Shown: positions 34,647 through 47,052, counted from the stretch's first letter. The stretch is 64,000 bases of DNA from Plectosphaerella cucumerina (GCA_020746995.1 JAGPXD010000003.1:6200001-6264000); one strand, 5' to 3'. The notes: generated by a model from the sequence alone, not told the origin. Made by a program: numbers and translations.

Positions 34647-36025
34647 ATGCGGCAAACAACACCCCCGTCGATGAGCTGGGTAGAGCTCAGGCAGCAGATC
34701 ATTGGTGAGCACAGAGCAACCCTCCTACCACAAACCCCCAAAATTCCTCGATCGATCTAGAGGGTGAATTGTCTAACGCCGTGTTCGTAGACAACTACAG
34801 CTTTCTCTCTGCTTCCGATTCTTCCGATACCAAGCTCAGCATCATCTCGTCGGTAGACGGAAAGGGTCTCTGGCATGCCCGTATCATCCACTCGACGAGG
34901 GCACGGCGCGATGAAGGGTTGAGCGGGTCTGGACCGACAGAATGGTTGGCAATGTGCGACTTGCACCTGAGGACATGCCAGGCAGTCCACCACTATTTCG
35001 AAGCCAACGGTGCCGCCTATCCCCGAGCCTTCGATTCGGACGAAGAGTCGGATGCCGAGGACGACGGTGACCAAGATGCCGACGTGGACCCCGACGACGT
35101 ATCGGTGTGGAACGATGGGTCTCCTGACCTACCAGACGAGTCGGATGACGAGGAGATATTGCCTGCCGGCGTCAACGAAACTATGAGGCCGTCGGCCCAG
35201 CCTCTCCCTAGAGGATGCATTGGACTGGCTCGGGCGAGCGTTTCTGCTGTCAGCAGAATTGATAGGGCTGCTGCAGGAGGCATCCAGGACCATGCACGTG
35301 AGCCAATGGCCAGCATGAAGCAAGGGCTTTTCCCGGAACAATTGGTACGCACGCAAGAGTCCCAGGGTCGCGCATTTGACGAGGTTGGGCCTCAAGCTTT
35401 CGGTTCCCACCAAACGAGGGCAACCAACGACAACACGATCGCTGCCCGGACAGCCACGCCACCGCTCCCTCCTCCTGCTCAGCTCGTGGTCGAGGCCCGG
35501 GCACCAACTTCGTCTTACCATGTCCGCCTCGTAATCTCAATGGCCAACACGGACGCGCCCTCGGAGAGCACTCCCGCCTACCAGATGGTCACAACAATCG
35601 CTCGCCCAAGCCTGCACGCGCTCCTCGGCGCAGCTGTCGGCTACATCCGCACCATGCCGGCGCCTGACGTCCCGGACGAGACACCGACGCTGCGGTCACG
35701 GGTCAAGCGCGTCCAAATGGGGGACTCCATGTGGGATATGGGGGGCTACCGGTGCGACGACATGAGCATCTTCTTCGCGACGGGTCCCAACGGCCCCACG
35801 CTGCCTCTGTTCGAGATCGAGGTGGAAGATGCCACGGTGCTGGCTGCCGCCCTGGCGAAGACGGGAAGCCCGGCTCTGACGAGCCTTGATTGGCTTGCTT
35901 GCAGGCGTGCGAGTTTTCGTGGCGTGTCCGTGTCAGGAGACGGTCCCCATGTTGTAAGAACACCATCGAGCGACGGGCCCTCCCGCGAAGAGGACGAGAA
36001 TTCCGCGCAGTGCATGGCAGGATAG
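34647..36025 (+). CDS. Unrecognised 430-residue protein, two exons
   Basis: Exon 34647-34704 and exon 34791-36025 join in phase over an 86-nt intron (GTGAGC, branch tctaacg, TTCGTAG). The protein starts MRQTTPPSMSWVELRQQII. Around residues 105-150 lies a strongly acidic stretch (DEESDAEDDGDQDADVD), followed by a disordered middle. A C-terminal folded part comes last (YQMVTTIARPSLHALLGAAV; MGDSMWDMGGYRCDDMSIF). No domain recognised. An alternative start is MSWVELRQQ at 34671. Sandwiched between a Helitron-type relic and a chitinase relic, yet itself undamaged. Confidence 0.6.
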
Positions 36026-37068
36026 TCTATAGAGGAGAGATGGCGGAACGAGGCCCTGGAGTCGTGGGTGCTCCGCCTTTTTGTCTCGCCCAGCCACCTT
36101 GCAGCTGGGGATCACCCTCTTGAACTCCTTCGCGGCGGAAGGCCGGGAATAGCGTCTTCGGCTCGCCCGCCGGACTACCAGTTGGTGGCTAGGTAGCTCC
36201 ATTTGCTTCATCTCTTTTTCAGCGACTGTGAGGCGCCCGCGACGTTTGTCGACCACCCAGCCTGCGCCGCCGGTGTGCTTCTCCCTTTTTGCAAGCGAAC
36301 GCCGCCCGCGTGAATGGTGTCTAATATTCTACGCGCATCATCCGACTCGCCGTCGAGCCAAGATCAGCAAGGCTATAGAGGGCAGCTTGCCCACCGACAT
36401 CAAGTCCACCAACATGGAGCCCACCAGCATGGAGCCCACCAACATGGAGCTCAAGAACCACGAGGATGGTGAGCGCGAGTCTGTTGCCAAGGCCGCCTCC
36501 GAATCGCGTGAAACACATCATGCATGGCTCAAACTCCGTCGCTCTAAGCATCTTCGCCGACCGTACATCAATTGCAAGGAGAATGTGTTCCGTCCGAGAG
36601 ACAGGCAGCAGGTGGGCGCGGTCGAGGAGGCGTCTAGCCTTTCGTGTGGAGATGTGAGGTTGCAACGCTCTCTCTCCGGCTCCAGCGTTGGTCGCAAACG
36701 ATGCACTTGGGAGTCCTCAATTATGGGTGCAGGAATTAGAATGGGTGACAATCCGGGAGTGCGAGTCAAGCCCTCCTCCAAGTGCAGGCTTGTTCAACAG
36801 TCTCAAGCTTCCAGTCTTCGCAGCGTTTAATCTATCTGGCTGGTACCCCCTCTGACCACCCTCAAACCTCAGAGAAGAGTCCCCTTATGCGTTGCCGCAG
36901 ATCGAGCGCTTCTCTCTTGGGCATTCAAAAGCTCACTGGTTTCCGGGGCAGACCAGGCCGCCAATCTTGCAAATGGCGGGCCAGATATCAGCCTCTGTCA
37001 ACGTACGTAGCTGTCCGCCGCACATGGGAGTCCTGCCACAGCCTGGCGCTACCTGACACTGGCCTTGA
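36026..37068. other. No supported gene
   Basis: A + frame at 36228-36830 contains a small repeat (TNMEPTSMEPTNMEL) but no domain or splice support. I treat the stretch as intergenic. Confidence 0.3.
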
Positions 37069-37440
37069 TCAGACCTTGGCCAGAACTTTGTACTCGACGT
37101 AGTCCTCGCCGTCAATAGTGATGATGGTCCCTGACGACACGAGCTTGCCAGCGAAGGGACCGTCAGCCTTGCGCTCGTACTTGACGACTTTCATCTTCCA
37201 GGCGTGGCCGAGTTGCGTGACCCTCGGGGTTCGCCAGGTCAGGCCATGGTCGTAACCGACGGACTGGTGGCGGACGTGATGATTGAGCACTGCGGGCAAT
37301 GCGTAGCCGGAGCTGGGTATGTGTCCTGGGGGAAGCTGGCGGTTGTTGGGCGAGCTGCCATGTGGTGCATGCATCCGGCTCAGTGCGTCATACGCCGTGG
37401 GAGAGTAATCTCGACAAGCCTTCCGACACTCAATCTCAAC
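37069..37440 (-). CDS. Hypothetical protein, probable 3' exon only
   Basis: The frame is open from about 37455 to the stop at 37069, with AYDALSRMHAPHGSSPNN and a well-formed C-terminus (KMKVVKYERKADG; GTIITIDGEDYVEYKVLAK). The start was not found; a splice acceptor (gatcag) at about 37459 suggests an upstream exon. Family unknown. Confidence 0.35.
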   Translation of the reverse strand, partial: VEIECRKACRDYSPTAYDALSRMHAPHGSSPNNRQLPPGHIPSSGYALPAVLNHHVRHQSVGYDHGLTWRTPRVTQLGHAWKMKVVKYERKADGPFAGKLVSSGTIITIDGEDYVEYKVLAKV

Positions 37441-37599
37441 CCTTGGGTGTGTCTGTGCTGATCGTCGTTGACTGGGGTGCCACTACCACGCTGTTGGTTT
37501 TGTTGTCGATGCACCTGTATCGGCCTTTTCCGTCAACGAGAGGAGAAACACCGGGGCCGAACAGTCGTCGCATTTATATTCACTGGACCGAGACAGTCC

Positions 37600-38130
37600 C
37601 CCGCGTCTAGGCGCTACAGATGCCCCGGACCACAGGGGCTCTATGTACGAGCCCGCCGGCCCAATTGGTGTGCCTCGATCCCTTGGCGGTCGCCACAGGC
37701 TTCCCAGAACATGGCACCGCGAATGCACCACCTCGGGGGTGTCGTATGAAAGGGGGTTCTTCTCCTTGCTGTCGTAGCTGTAGGACGCCCTGTACTTGTT
37801 CACGTCATCCGATATAACATCTGCAGCGGGCAGCGGGAGGACTATTACGGATATGGCCTTCCGTAGACTGTGTAATCCCACACGCCAGATTCCCATGAGC
37901 CGATTCCCACACCAATGAACGGCTCCCCTTTGCCGTCCGTGTACCGAAAATCACGGCCGTAAATCGGCACGCCTAATCCAATTTTGGATGCGGGAACCTC
38001 GGCTTCCAAGTACGCTGAGACGGCAGCATCTGTGGAGAACGGGGGCCTTTGCCATGTCCGCGGGGTTAGCATACAGGTTCGCCTGATGGGCGGCCAAGGA
38101 CCCTTCCAAGCGGGTAACTGCCAGTGTCGT
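37600..38130 (-). pseudogene. Decayed GH18 chitinase copy
   Basis: Pieces of a GH18 catalytic domain in three frames: AAHQANLYANPADMAKA, then FSTDAAVSAYLEAEVPASKI with GLGVPIYGRDFRY and GIGSWESGVWDY, then ASYSYDSKEKNPLSYDTPE and AMFWEACGDRQG. These correspond, in order, to segments of the intact chitinase at 59359-60751 (AAHQANLYANAAK; FSTDAAIAAYLEAGVPAAQI; YDTPR; AMFWEASGDRTDG). The N-terminal half, including the DxxDxDxE catalytic motif, is missing. Not functional. It is a paralogue, not a recent copy, given the divergence. Confidence 0.8.
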
Positions 38131-40229
38131 GGATCATTGTAACCAGGTGTTGATATAACCAAGCAGTGCACCTAGCTATCAGAGCTGTTCATTTGCCCCA
38201 GACCCAAGTTACACATACGACCCCATGTCTATCTGCCCCCAATACAAAATACCACTGCCCTACTTAAAAAGTCCCCGAGACAATTCGGGGCTATAAAACA
38301 AAACCATGCATCGTGTCTGGATCAAATAGGAGCGCCGCTGGTTCTGTGCCGAGGTGAGGCAGACCCCTTTGTCGACACCTCTTGCCGCGGGACTCTTGTA
38401 TTCCCCCACACCACATCGGCACATCCATCCCTCTCGTCACCAGGAAATTAATCACGTTGTACAGTGAAGTGCCCCTCACGACCCTGGCGGGGTTGACGAT
38501 GACAGTAGTTAAAGGAGGGACATCCTGCCAGACGGTTAGACAACGGGACTACGCGTAAGTACCGCCCGAGAAGCGCAGACAATCTCGACCTGTCAAACCG
38601 AGGGCGAGTGGTCGGGTTGGCCGCGTCGTGTTGCGCTGAAAAAGCCCCAACCAGTCTAATACGTGTCTTTCGGCGAGAATGCGCAACCCGGCGTGACGTG
38701 AAGTTTGCGCGATTGGGCTCTGCTGTGCCGTGTTCTGCCTCGGCAGTTGGACGGGTCGCCGGCGAGGCAATGCCTTGCTGGCTCTTGACGAGAAGTTGGC
38801 AGAGGATGCCGCCGGAGAGAGGATGACGGACTTGGGATCTGGGGTGGTCTGGGTCGTGTCGAGCTGCCACTGGGCTCGAGAAAGCCGAGAGAGAATAGTT
38901 TCTAGCTGGTGACAGGCACAATCGAGAACAGGGCGGGTGGAGTTCGGGCTAGGTGCGTCCCCAGGTCTTCTCAGGGCGGTGGCCAGAGGGGAGCTCTGCC
39001 AAGTTGGACAGTGACCATTGGGCATTTGACGGCGCCGGAAGTGTCGGCAGCCCAGCCGAGGAAAAAGAAGAGGGATCTTCTACTGCGGGTGACGCGCATA
39101 CTCGCAAGAACCAGCTGCGAGGCTGAACGGCCAAGTCTGCGGACGCCCGCACGGCACCAGCCTGAAGGAACGGGCTCAGAGTTGGCGCAATCTGACAGGG
39201 AGCTCAGCTGTCCGTCCCCAGTGGAGTGGCGGTTGAACAACCGCGGGCGGGCGACAGGTGTGTCCGGTCCCTAGGTATTGCATGATCATGTGTCGTCCTG
39301 GGTCATGGTCGTTCCAGAGGGACTGGGTATTAATTGCTGGTTGTTGTGAAAAGGAAAGACTGACATGGCCGCGACAGAAACCAGATACGGGTCGCTCGCC
39401 GCATCGCTCGACGCAAACAAGGGTTCGAGACTCGACTTCCCATCGAGGGCTGAGAACTGGCTGCAGCAGCAGCTGCCAGCTCGCCCGGTCTGTACCTGCC
39501 GGGGGCAACGTAAGCTTCGCGCCTCGTCTGGGCAAGATGATGATGGCGAGCAACGAAGCAGAGCCAGCAAAGCCAAGCCGGCAAGGGGGCGGCCCTCGAC
39601 TGTTACGTACGAATACTATATGCTTACCCTGCCCTGCCCTGCCCGGCCCTGGTCCTGGGGGGGCACAACCAAGGTACCGCCTGTCCCGGGAGGTACTGTA
39701 GCTGGGACTCACTTCACCCCCCCAAGAACGAGAAAGCCTGAGGGCGCCGGGTTCGGCTTGCTTTCCCTGTGAACCCCTGCCCCCAGGAGGAGGAACCGGG
39801 GGGGGGTTCAAGTCTGGCGGCGGCGTTCGTGTGTGCGTATGTGTGGTGTGTGTGTGGTGGTGTCTGCGCTCTGTCTGTTTCCATCCTCTCTTAAGTATAA
39901 CTTCCCAATGGATCCCACCTCGTCCCCCCGTCTCGACCCCTGCTCCATAAGTATGATTCCCCAGACTTGATCAAGCACACCTTTGGCATCACCACGCTTC
40001 TCTACCTCCTCTCCCGCCGTGTGCCTTCGAGCTTCAAAAGAGTCCCTCCTTCCCACCCACCCTTCCTACAAGTACAACACACACTCTCCCTCTACACCTG
40101 GGCCTACTACCTTTCGCAGACCAGCAGCAGCAACAACAACGTCCAAGCACAACACCACATTGGACATCCACCTACCTTCACCTATCTCGACACCAAGCTA
40201 CAGCTACAGCAACACAACTATCCCTCGAC
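38131..40229. other. Long intergenic stretch; probable 5' region of the bZIP gene
   Basis: No recognisable coding sequence; the overlapping frames on both strands are compositional. 39820-40229 is pyrimidine-rich with CT/CA runs typical of a fungal promoter and 5' UTR. A short hairpin (ccccga...tcgggg) occurs at about 38272-38291. Confidence 0.4.
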
Positions 40230-41600
40230 ATGCCTCGATCACCCTCCGTGGAGGCTGCCAAGGGCGGCAACAAGAAGAAGGGTACAGCAACCTCCCTCCT
40301 CCCCGCGGCGTACAACCTTCCCCCCACGCGCATCCACCAGCACGAATCGCGCCGCCGCACCCCCAGCACCCAGCAATACAAAACACAGCTTGACTAACAC
40401 ATCCACCCAGGCACGAGGAGTGTGTCGACCCTGACACCCTCTCAATTGGAGCGCAAGCGGGCCAACGACAGAGAGGCGCAGCGGGCCATCCGTCCGCGGA
40501 AAAAGGAGCACATTGACCGGCTGGAGCGCGAGATTACCGAACTCAAGGACAATCTCAACCGCGACCGCACCGTCCAGGAGCTGCTGCAGAAGAACCGCGC
40601 GCTCGAGGAGGAGCTCTACAGGCTCAAGGAGAGCATGGGGCAGCCGTCGGGCCACTCGTATCCCGCCTCTGGTATGCACCAACACCACCTCTACCACTCG
40701 CCGCCTCCGCCTCCTCCTCGTCTTCCCGTACTAACCACCGCCTTCTCGTTCGCAGCCTACGACGACAACCTCGGCTCCGTCGGCGGCGCCGGCCCTAGCC
40801 CGCACTCGTCACCCTTCCCCGCCTCGGGGGGCTACGGAGACATGGCAGAGCTCGGCCCCTCGTACGTCCCTCTGCCAGACAACGCCAACGAGACCTGGGC
40901 GCCCGCAGTTCCCTTTTCGGTCCCTTCCAGCGTTTCGAGCCCGTCCTCGTCGGCCAACACGGACGATTACGGCGCCCTCGCCTACATCCCCACCAGCATT
41001 CCCGCCCCCATGATGGAGGCGCGCAGCGTGCCCTCCAAGATGGACTATGACGATGTCGAGTCTGGTGAGTGCCACAGCCCCAGCCCCAGCCGGCTTCCCC
41101 CTCTTCTCCTCAAATGTCGGTTTGTAGCAGCGATTCTGAGACGGCTAACACAGCGCGCAGACCCTGGGTATCCCCTGTCCCATCATCATCACTCCCACAC
41201 CCACAGCCAGCCGGCGGCCGTCAGCGACCCTTACCTGCCTCACGAACTGTGGAATACCACCTACCAAACGGCGGCGGCCATGTACTACCAGCCTCCCCCG
41301 TCGGCGCACTGAGCCGCCACGCGGGCACGCCGCTGTGGAAGCTGCCCCCGCAGATCCTCCCGCCCAGCGACTCGCCCCAGGAGTGGATGCTGCGCTTCCT
41401 CCAGGACTGCCGCCAGCTCGCCCAGACGAGGCGCGTCGACGACCTCTTCCGCCTCGAGCGCATCAACATGAAGGCCTTCCTCGTGTACCAGCCCTCGGCC
41501 CTGGGCCGCGACGGGCCTAGGACCACCCTCAACGACCTCGAGCGTGCCCTCGACCCGGCATGCAAGGGCGTGCTTCGAAAACCCCATCACGGTCCGAGGA
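40230..41600 (+). pseudogene. bZIP transcription factor with one-base lesion
   Basis: Exons 40230-40281, 40411-40671, 40756-41064 and 41161 onward join in phase. The basic region is RKRANDREAQRAIRPRKKEHI, followed by a leucine zipper (LEREITELKDNL...LEEELYRL). A Ser/Pro/Gly-rich middle follows, then a DUF3425-like C-terminal start (TPLWKLPPQILPPSDSPQEW). Just before this, at about 41290-41300, the frame breaks: CCTCCCCCG needs one more C to read on into VGALSRHAGTPLWK. Without it, translation stops at 41312. Beyond 41500 the expected C-terminal domain is not clearly readable. A nuclear DNA-binding regulator by family; targets unknown. Confidence 0.75.
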
Positions 41601-41659
41601 CGGCTTCAGATACCGGCGAGCTCAATGGAAGCAGCGGGGGGTCACGAGGGCACCTTTGA

Positions 41660-43832
41660 GCGCTAAGCGGGCATGCTTGCGACGACTGGAGGCCCTCATG
41701 TCCCACCAGATCTTCATCTCTGCGATGGGCCCGTGGCGGAGCCTGGAGCAGACACATCGATCTGCTCGCCGCCCGCTTCCCCGGACACATGGCTGCGTCC
41801 CAGCACCCCGGCCAAGGAGCCCCCCGCTCCATGGTGACGCACCCTTCTCGACGTGCGAGCGCACCTGGCACTGATCCGTCCAACCGCATCCATACCGTCC
41901 TCACCCACAACGGGAACGCAAACCTGTCATCAACAATTGGCTGGCCCTCACGATCAGTTGGGAGGGGAGGAGAGTCGCCTTCCACATCAAACACGCGCCT
42001 TTCAGTGGCTCGAATCCATGGATGCAACGGTCCGGCGCTCAGCCTCCGGGAGCCATGACGTACTAATTGGATTGTTGGCAGAGCCGGCGATGAGGTCGGG
42101 TGTTCAAGTGCAGGGCTCAGTCGTGATCCAACAGGCATGTTTCGTCGCAGACTGGACACAAATCATGTATGATGCCGAAAGATAATTTATTTGAGGCCTA
42201 CCCGCTTTCCTCTCCCGGTGGCCGATGAGTCCTCCACAACATCAAAAACGACACGAGCCATCCTCTTTGCCTTCGCACGCCGAGCCTTCGGTGACTGGTT
42301 CGTCCGGGAAGCAGGGCTCATATGTCCGTAGGAGTCAACCAGTCATACCGACGTCTCCCTCCGAGTCGACATGTACCTCGCCCTTCAGCGGAAGGCAGTT
42401 TTCGCATCGCTCAAATAGAAATTCGCCTGGCCCTTCGTGCCCAATGCAATCGTCATTGAGGCAGTACCGACCCGAGACCTCCATTTCACACTTCTTCGGT
42501 CAGTGATCCGGAATACAATCTCAATAGCTCTGCAAAACGTACCCTGCAACATGTCCATCCTTCCATTGTAAAAGGTGAGTGCAGAAATGCCGTTTCGTTT
42601 CGACCAAGTACGGATTCGAATGACGAGTGGTTCCTTGCAAGGACAGTGTTAATCAGATCTCGGTGTGCCGCTGGAGAAGTGTCCGTAGCCACGTGGGGAT
42701 TGGGTTTGTCTGTATTGATGGATGAGGGATGGAGTTTCGTATAATTAGCTGGCACATGGAGGGACATTTATACCAGTGCGAGACGCCCTGGCCGTTCACG
42801 CACCTCATGCGAACAGGTGCCTTGATAGCCAAATACACAATACCGACATTGTCGGGCACCGACGTCGCGCCGAAGGGCGGGCTTCACCGACCCAGCCGCT
42901 TATGCGACCGCGTCCGTTTGGACGAGGCGGTGAACGAAAAACTCTGACCGAGCTGTGTGGTGTTGATGCATCATGGCCGCCAAGGAACGGTGCTCAGGGG
43001 TTGACCACCAGTCTGAGGGGGTGCGCCTGCTTCATGGCGCCGCCGGTCGATCCAAACGCCTCAGCCGCTGCCATCCAAGACCTTAGCAAGGGGCTGTTCT
43101 TTCCTGATGCTCGCATACCCGCTGGCCGGGAGGCTCTCGCCACATAATGACCGTGAATGGGCAGTGGTTGGCCTTTTCAGAAACGGCCCCGGCAGTTTCA
43201 CCGGCAATGCAGTACCAGGGTTGCTTCCAGAATGACCAGCTGCCCTGGCGAGCACGACTAGATGGCCACGGCAACCCCTGCCATGGAAATATCCTGCCAT
43301 CGACGAGGGGAGCTTGACCCGCCTCGGCCTTCCTGGCTTGGTCTCGCCTTTCTCTGCCGCTTCCGGCGCCCTGGGCCGGCTCTGCCGCCACGCCCGCCAG
43401 CTCTGTCAACTCCAGAATAGTTCGCTCGACATCAACTCCGAGTCCAATCTAATCTCTAACAGCTGGAGACTGACAGAGGGCCGTCGAAGGCTGCCGTCGA
43501 AGGCTCGCAGCCCGCCCTGGTCGCACACGTGACACCGAGCCAGACGGGGTTAGCCACTGACCAACAGCAGCCTTCCAACAGTTCTCGGTCGCATACATGC
43601 GGCCTTTTACTACTACACGGATGACTCTATCATGTCCGTGTAACCCCTCAACGCAATGTGGGAAGGCTAATCGGGCATCAACAGCTGGCTGGCCGAGACG
43701 GCCTCGATATGGCCAGCCGCCTTTCAAAGCTGCCTTTCAAACGCCTGCTTGAAGTGCCTGGCTTCAGGTGCCACTCGTTTCTGAGAGGGGATGGTTCCTC
43801 GTGGAAAATGTATTCAGAGAAGTTCCCAAGCG
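41660..43832. other. No recognisable gene
   Basis: Overlapping open frames on both strands without domain motifs or convincing intron chains. Possibly 3' flank of the bZIP gene and relic DNA. Confidence 0.3.
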
Positions 43833-44200
43833 CTAGGCTGGCGGTGGTGGCGGTGGGGATGTCTGGACTGCGCAATCCATTTGCTTGATCGCCACAAAAT
43901 TACCCTTCTCAATATCGGCTTTCCCATCGCTACTTGTATACAGGGGGACCAGGAGACTTAAATGCCGCCCCATGTAGATATTGCCGGTTCCAGCCTTCCA
44001 AAGAAGAGTTTTGTTCTCCGGGTATGGACCCAACGTCGCTTGCGTGATGAATTCAAAGGTAACCTGTAAGCTTACCTATCAGCGATTGCAAGATCATCTC
44101 AAACACACTTTGACTTACTTCTGCCACCATTGCCCCGGTGTTGATAACCTCGAGATTCAGATGGATGGTACCAAGACCTGGTAGCGTCAGGCCAAAGTTG
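43833..44200 (-). CDS. Hypothetical protein, partial model
   Basis: Two exons are likely: one with HNFGLTLPGLGTIHLNLEV and GAMVAE, then an intron (GTAAGT...cttacag, about 44139-44065), then VTFEFITQATLGPYPE to a poly-Pro end at 43833. The beta-rich look (GNIYMGRHLSLLVPLY) suggests a small sandwich fold. The 5' exon was not resolved. Possible distant relation to the damaged gene at 23175-23843. Confidence 0.35.
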
Positions 44201-44259
44201 TGAAGGACTTCGTGATGCTAAAGCTGCGATTCAGTGGGGTGAGGGCTTGCGGCGACACG

Positions 44260-46505
44260 TCGAAAGGTTCTGGGTGTTCTGGCGTCAGAGACAGGAGGGG
44301 TAACAGGTGAGGGATACGGGCTTATACAGATAGCTTGGGTACCAACGTCTTCGGTAGTGTCAGGTGTCGGGGTTTCTTGCAGTGTGGTTTGGGCGAGAAG
44401 ATAGAATCATGGCGACAAGTTCTGAGCTCTAGAAGCTGTGAAGGATGCCACGATGGTAGGAAGCGGCCCGATGGGTTTGCGATGGAGGTTGTGAAGTATG
44501 CCACGGAGTAGCCCCGGCGGGTTCGGGTGGTGCCCGCGACTGGCTGCAAAGCCATCGCGGGCTGAGTAGAGGTGGCAACAGTCGGGCAGTTAAGGAGTAG
44601 GAGAAGTCACCTACCAGGCACTAACCGTGGGTGCCATGGGGTGGTAGCGGAGGCAAGTGAGCCGACCCGTTGTGCTCGCACCTTGGCCGATAACCCCAGC
44701 AAACATCAACAACTACAACACTGAGTCCTCTCCTCCGACCGAAACTCCGTTCCGAATGCTCTTGTGGCGCCAAGCGACCAACACCGACGGAGAGGCCTTG
44801 TTCAACGTGACAAACAAACCCTTCGTGCTCATTCCCGGCCACATATCCAAGATATTCGACCTCAGCAGGTTACTGTTGTGTGTTTCTGGCGCGTGAGCGT
44901 GGGGTCAGACGCTAAGCCGTAGACCCTGCCTGCCCGCCCACTCTTCGCAGCCTCACAATAACCTACAAGGCAATCATCTAACAACGCCAAACCTACCAAC
45001 GACCCATCTTTCACACCCCCCCTTTCCGCGCCGACCCTCGCATCCCATCTCTTACGCCACATTCGCTCGCCTGTAAACAGCTCAACCGAATATCCCCGCT
45101 GCTTTGTACACCTCTGTACTTCCTGCGACCTTCTTGCCACCCCTCTTTCGATGCTCTGCTTGGGCCGTCCCACGACGCAACCGACCACCACCGACCACTG
45201 AAGCGAACCGAAACAATACCCTCGAACGACAGTCCTTCCCGTGCGGAGTAGAAATATGCTCAATGCTCAACTGGCCATGAGAAGGGATGGGGACCGCGCT
45301 ACACCTAGGGTCGTGGACGCTCTTTCTCGTCGTCAAGCCCTTAGCAGAGAGGGACCACTGGGTGAACACGGTGCCCGCGCTCCTCGGCAATCTCGGCGGC
45401 GGCGACCGACTGCTCTCAGGCTCCTTCATGACATCCATCGGAAGTCCGGAAACAACGTCTCCGGCCCGCCCGTCGGACCGACGGCCCCGTCGTGAGATTT
45501 GCGTAGGGGAGCGACGACGAGTGGGAGGTCCGCGGCGTTTTCCGATGGCAACGCCTGCTCCGTCGGGATGCTTCTTGCCGCCAACTTTGTGCGGCGAACA
45601 CCACTCGTGTCAACAACGTTGAATACTTCGTGCGCATCATCCGAGTTCCCGTCGCCGAGGAAGGCACTACCGCTGGGATCAGCGAGCCCAGTGCCAACCC
45701 CAGAGAGCCCAACAGCCAACCTGTCATTGATCTCACTATGCCCGGCCACGAGGAGCTCGACGCGACCCTGGCCGAGCCAGACACCGACAAAGGCCCCGCT
45801 GCCGAGGTGCAGCAAACGGACAAGGTGTCCCCTAGGACGCGTAGAGCATTCAAGACGACGCCAACTTCTGCGGCTTCTTCGACACCCAAGCAACCTGATG
45901 AACTTGGACGAAATGGCGAAGTCAAGGGCACCAGTCACTCGTAGGGGCCGCAGCCTTCGATGCGTACAAGATGAGCGACTGGCTGAAAGACGGCAGGAAG
46001 ACAGCCAGCGGCATTGCCGCCGGCGAAATGGGCATGGACAAGTCCTTTCTTTCCTTCGGACTCCTAGCCATCCGGCCCGCGGTCATGTGCATGGAGAACG
46101 CGAAGGTCACCCCTTACTTCACGTCCGGGACACGAGCCAGCAATGCCAGTTGCAAAGGGTCTTTGGCATCGAGTGGATCTGCTTCACAGAACGGACCTCG
46201 ACGGCTCCTCGCGTATGTGCCGGCTGTCGAGGTCGAGGAGACCAAGCGGGCGCTAGAGGTACTGCACTCGGGCAAGTTCATCACACTATAGAAGCCAACC
46301 TGCATGAGGGGCATGGATTTGGACGTGCTCTGACGCCCCTAGTTGAACAAAAAATCAACCCCGTAGAGCAGGCGACATCTGCAACAAGAAGTGCGGTTGG
46401 CCACATCGAATTCAGCCACCACAACGACAGAATTGAACGATGGCTACGGCCGCCCGAACCATCTACAAATGCCAACCACGCGAGGAAGCTCTGGCCTGAG
46501 GGACC
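44260..46505. other. No clear gene; possible N-terminal remains of an NLR
   Basis: Several + frames (45499-46291) are protein-like in short stretches (SDWLKDGRKTASGIAAGEM; VEVEETKRALEVLHSGKF) but I could not assign a family. Their position directly before the NACHT relic would fit a decayed N-terminal domain of that NLR. Confidence 0.25.
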
Positions 46506-46751
46506 TTCGCAGGATGCAGGAAAACAGTTCTCAGCACGACGGTCCTGGTTCACGTCGCGGCGGACAAGGGTCGGCTTCTCATCAGCTTCTTCTTCGGCTT
46601 TAGCGACAAGACGAAGCAGGCCGTGGACGGCATGCTGCGGTTGCTTGCCTTCCAGCTCTATCAAAGTGGGGCAGGATCGTCGATTCCCAACGCTTCATAC
46701 CAGGCACACCAGGATGGCTTCCAACAGCCTGCCACGAAGACACTCAAGGAA
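46506..46751 (+). pseudogene. NACHT-domain NLR relic
   Basis: This frame reads AGCRKTVLSTTVLVHV, a P-loop in which the glycine before Lys is Arg. It continues with LISFFFGFSDKTKQAVDGML and LRLLAFQLYQ, then AHQDG and ATKTLKE. It matches the NACHT NTPase core of fungal ankyrin-type STAND proteins (GCGKTVLS..., FFFxFxD, LRSLxxQL). It is cut off before Walker B and any repeats, and runs straight into a metallo-beta-lactamase piece in another frame. Confidence 0.65.
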
Positions 46752-46752
46752 C

Positions 46753-47052
46753 GATGGTCAGATCGACGTCACAGTCGAAGAGGACGTCAGACAGATACTG
46801 GAAGAGCATCACGTGCACGTGGCAGAGATAGAGGCAGTCGTTTGGAGCCAACACCACTTCGACCACACCGGAAACATGTCCACTCTTGAAAAGTCCACGC
46901 AACTCGTTGTCGGCCCCGCTTCAACAAGACATGTACTTCCAGGGGATACCCTAGCTTCGGAGCGAACCAGCAGGGAATTAAGAACCCGTTCGGGATACCC
47001 AGCATCCCTTTCCTCCACTGATCATATCCTGCATCGAGTTTCTACAAGATAA
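46753..47052 (+). pseudogene. Metallo-beta-lactamase-fold relic
   Basis: The frame contains VTVEEDVRQILEEHHVHVAE then VVWSQHHFDHTGN and STQLVVGPA. This corresponds to the metal-binding HxHxDH motif region of fungal MBL-fold hydrolases. The first ligand histidine is Gln (SQHHFDH instead of SHxHxDH), so a metal site would be incomplete. Only about 100 residues are present. Sequence after 46940 no longer follows the family. Confidence 0.6.

Noticed and set aside
45499..47052. One 517-codon + strand frame as a single protein
   Set aside because: Its parts fall on unrelated segments: nothing recognisable, then antisense-like stretches across the NACHT relic, then the MBL piece. It is a chance open frame.
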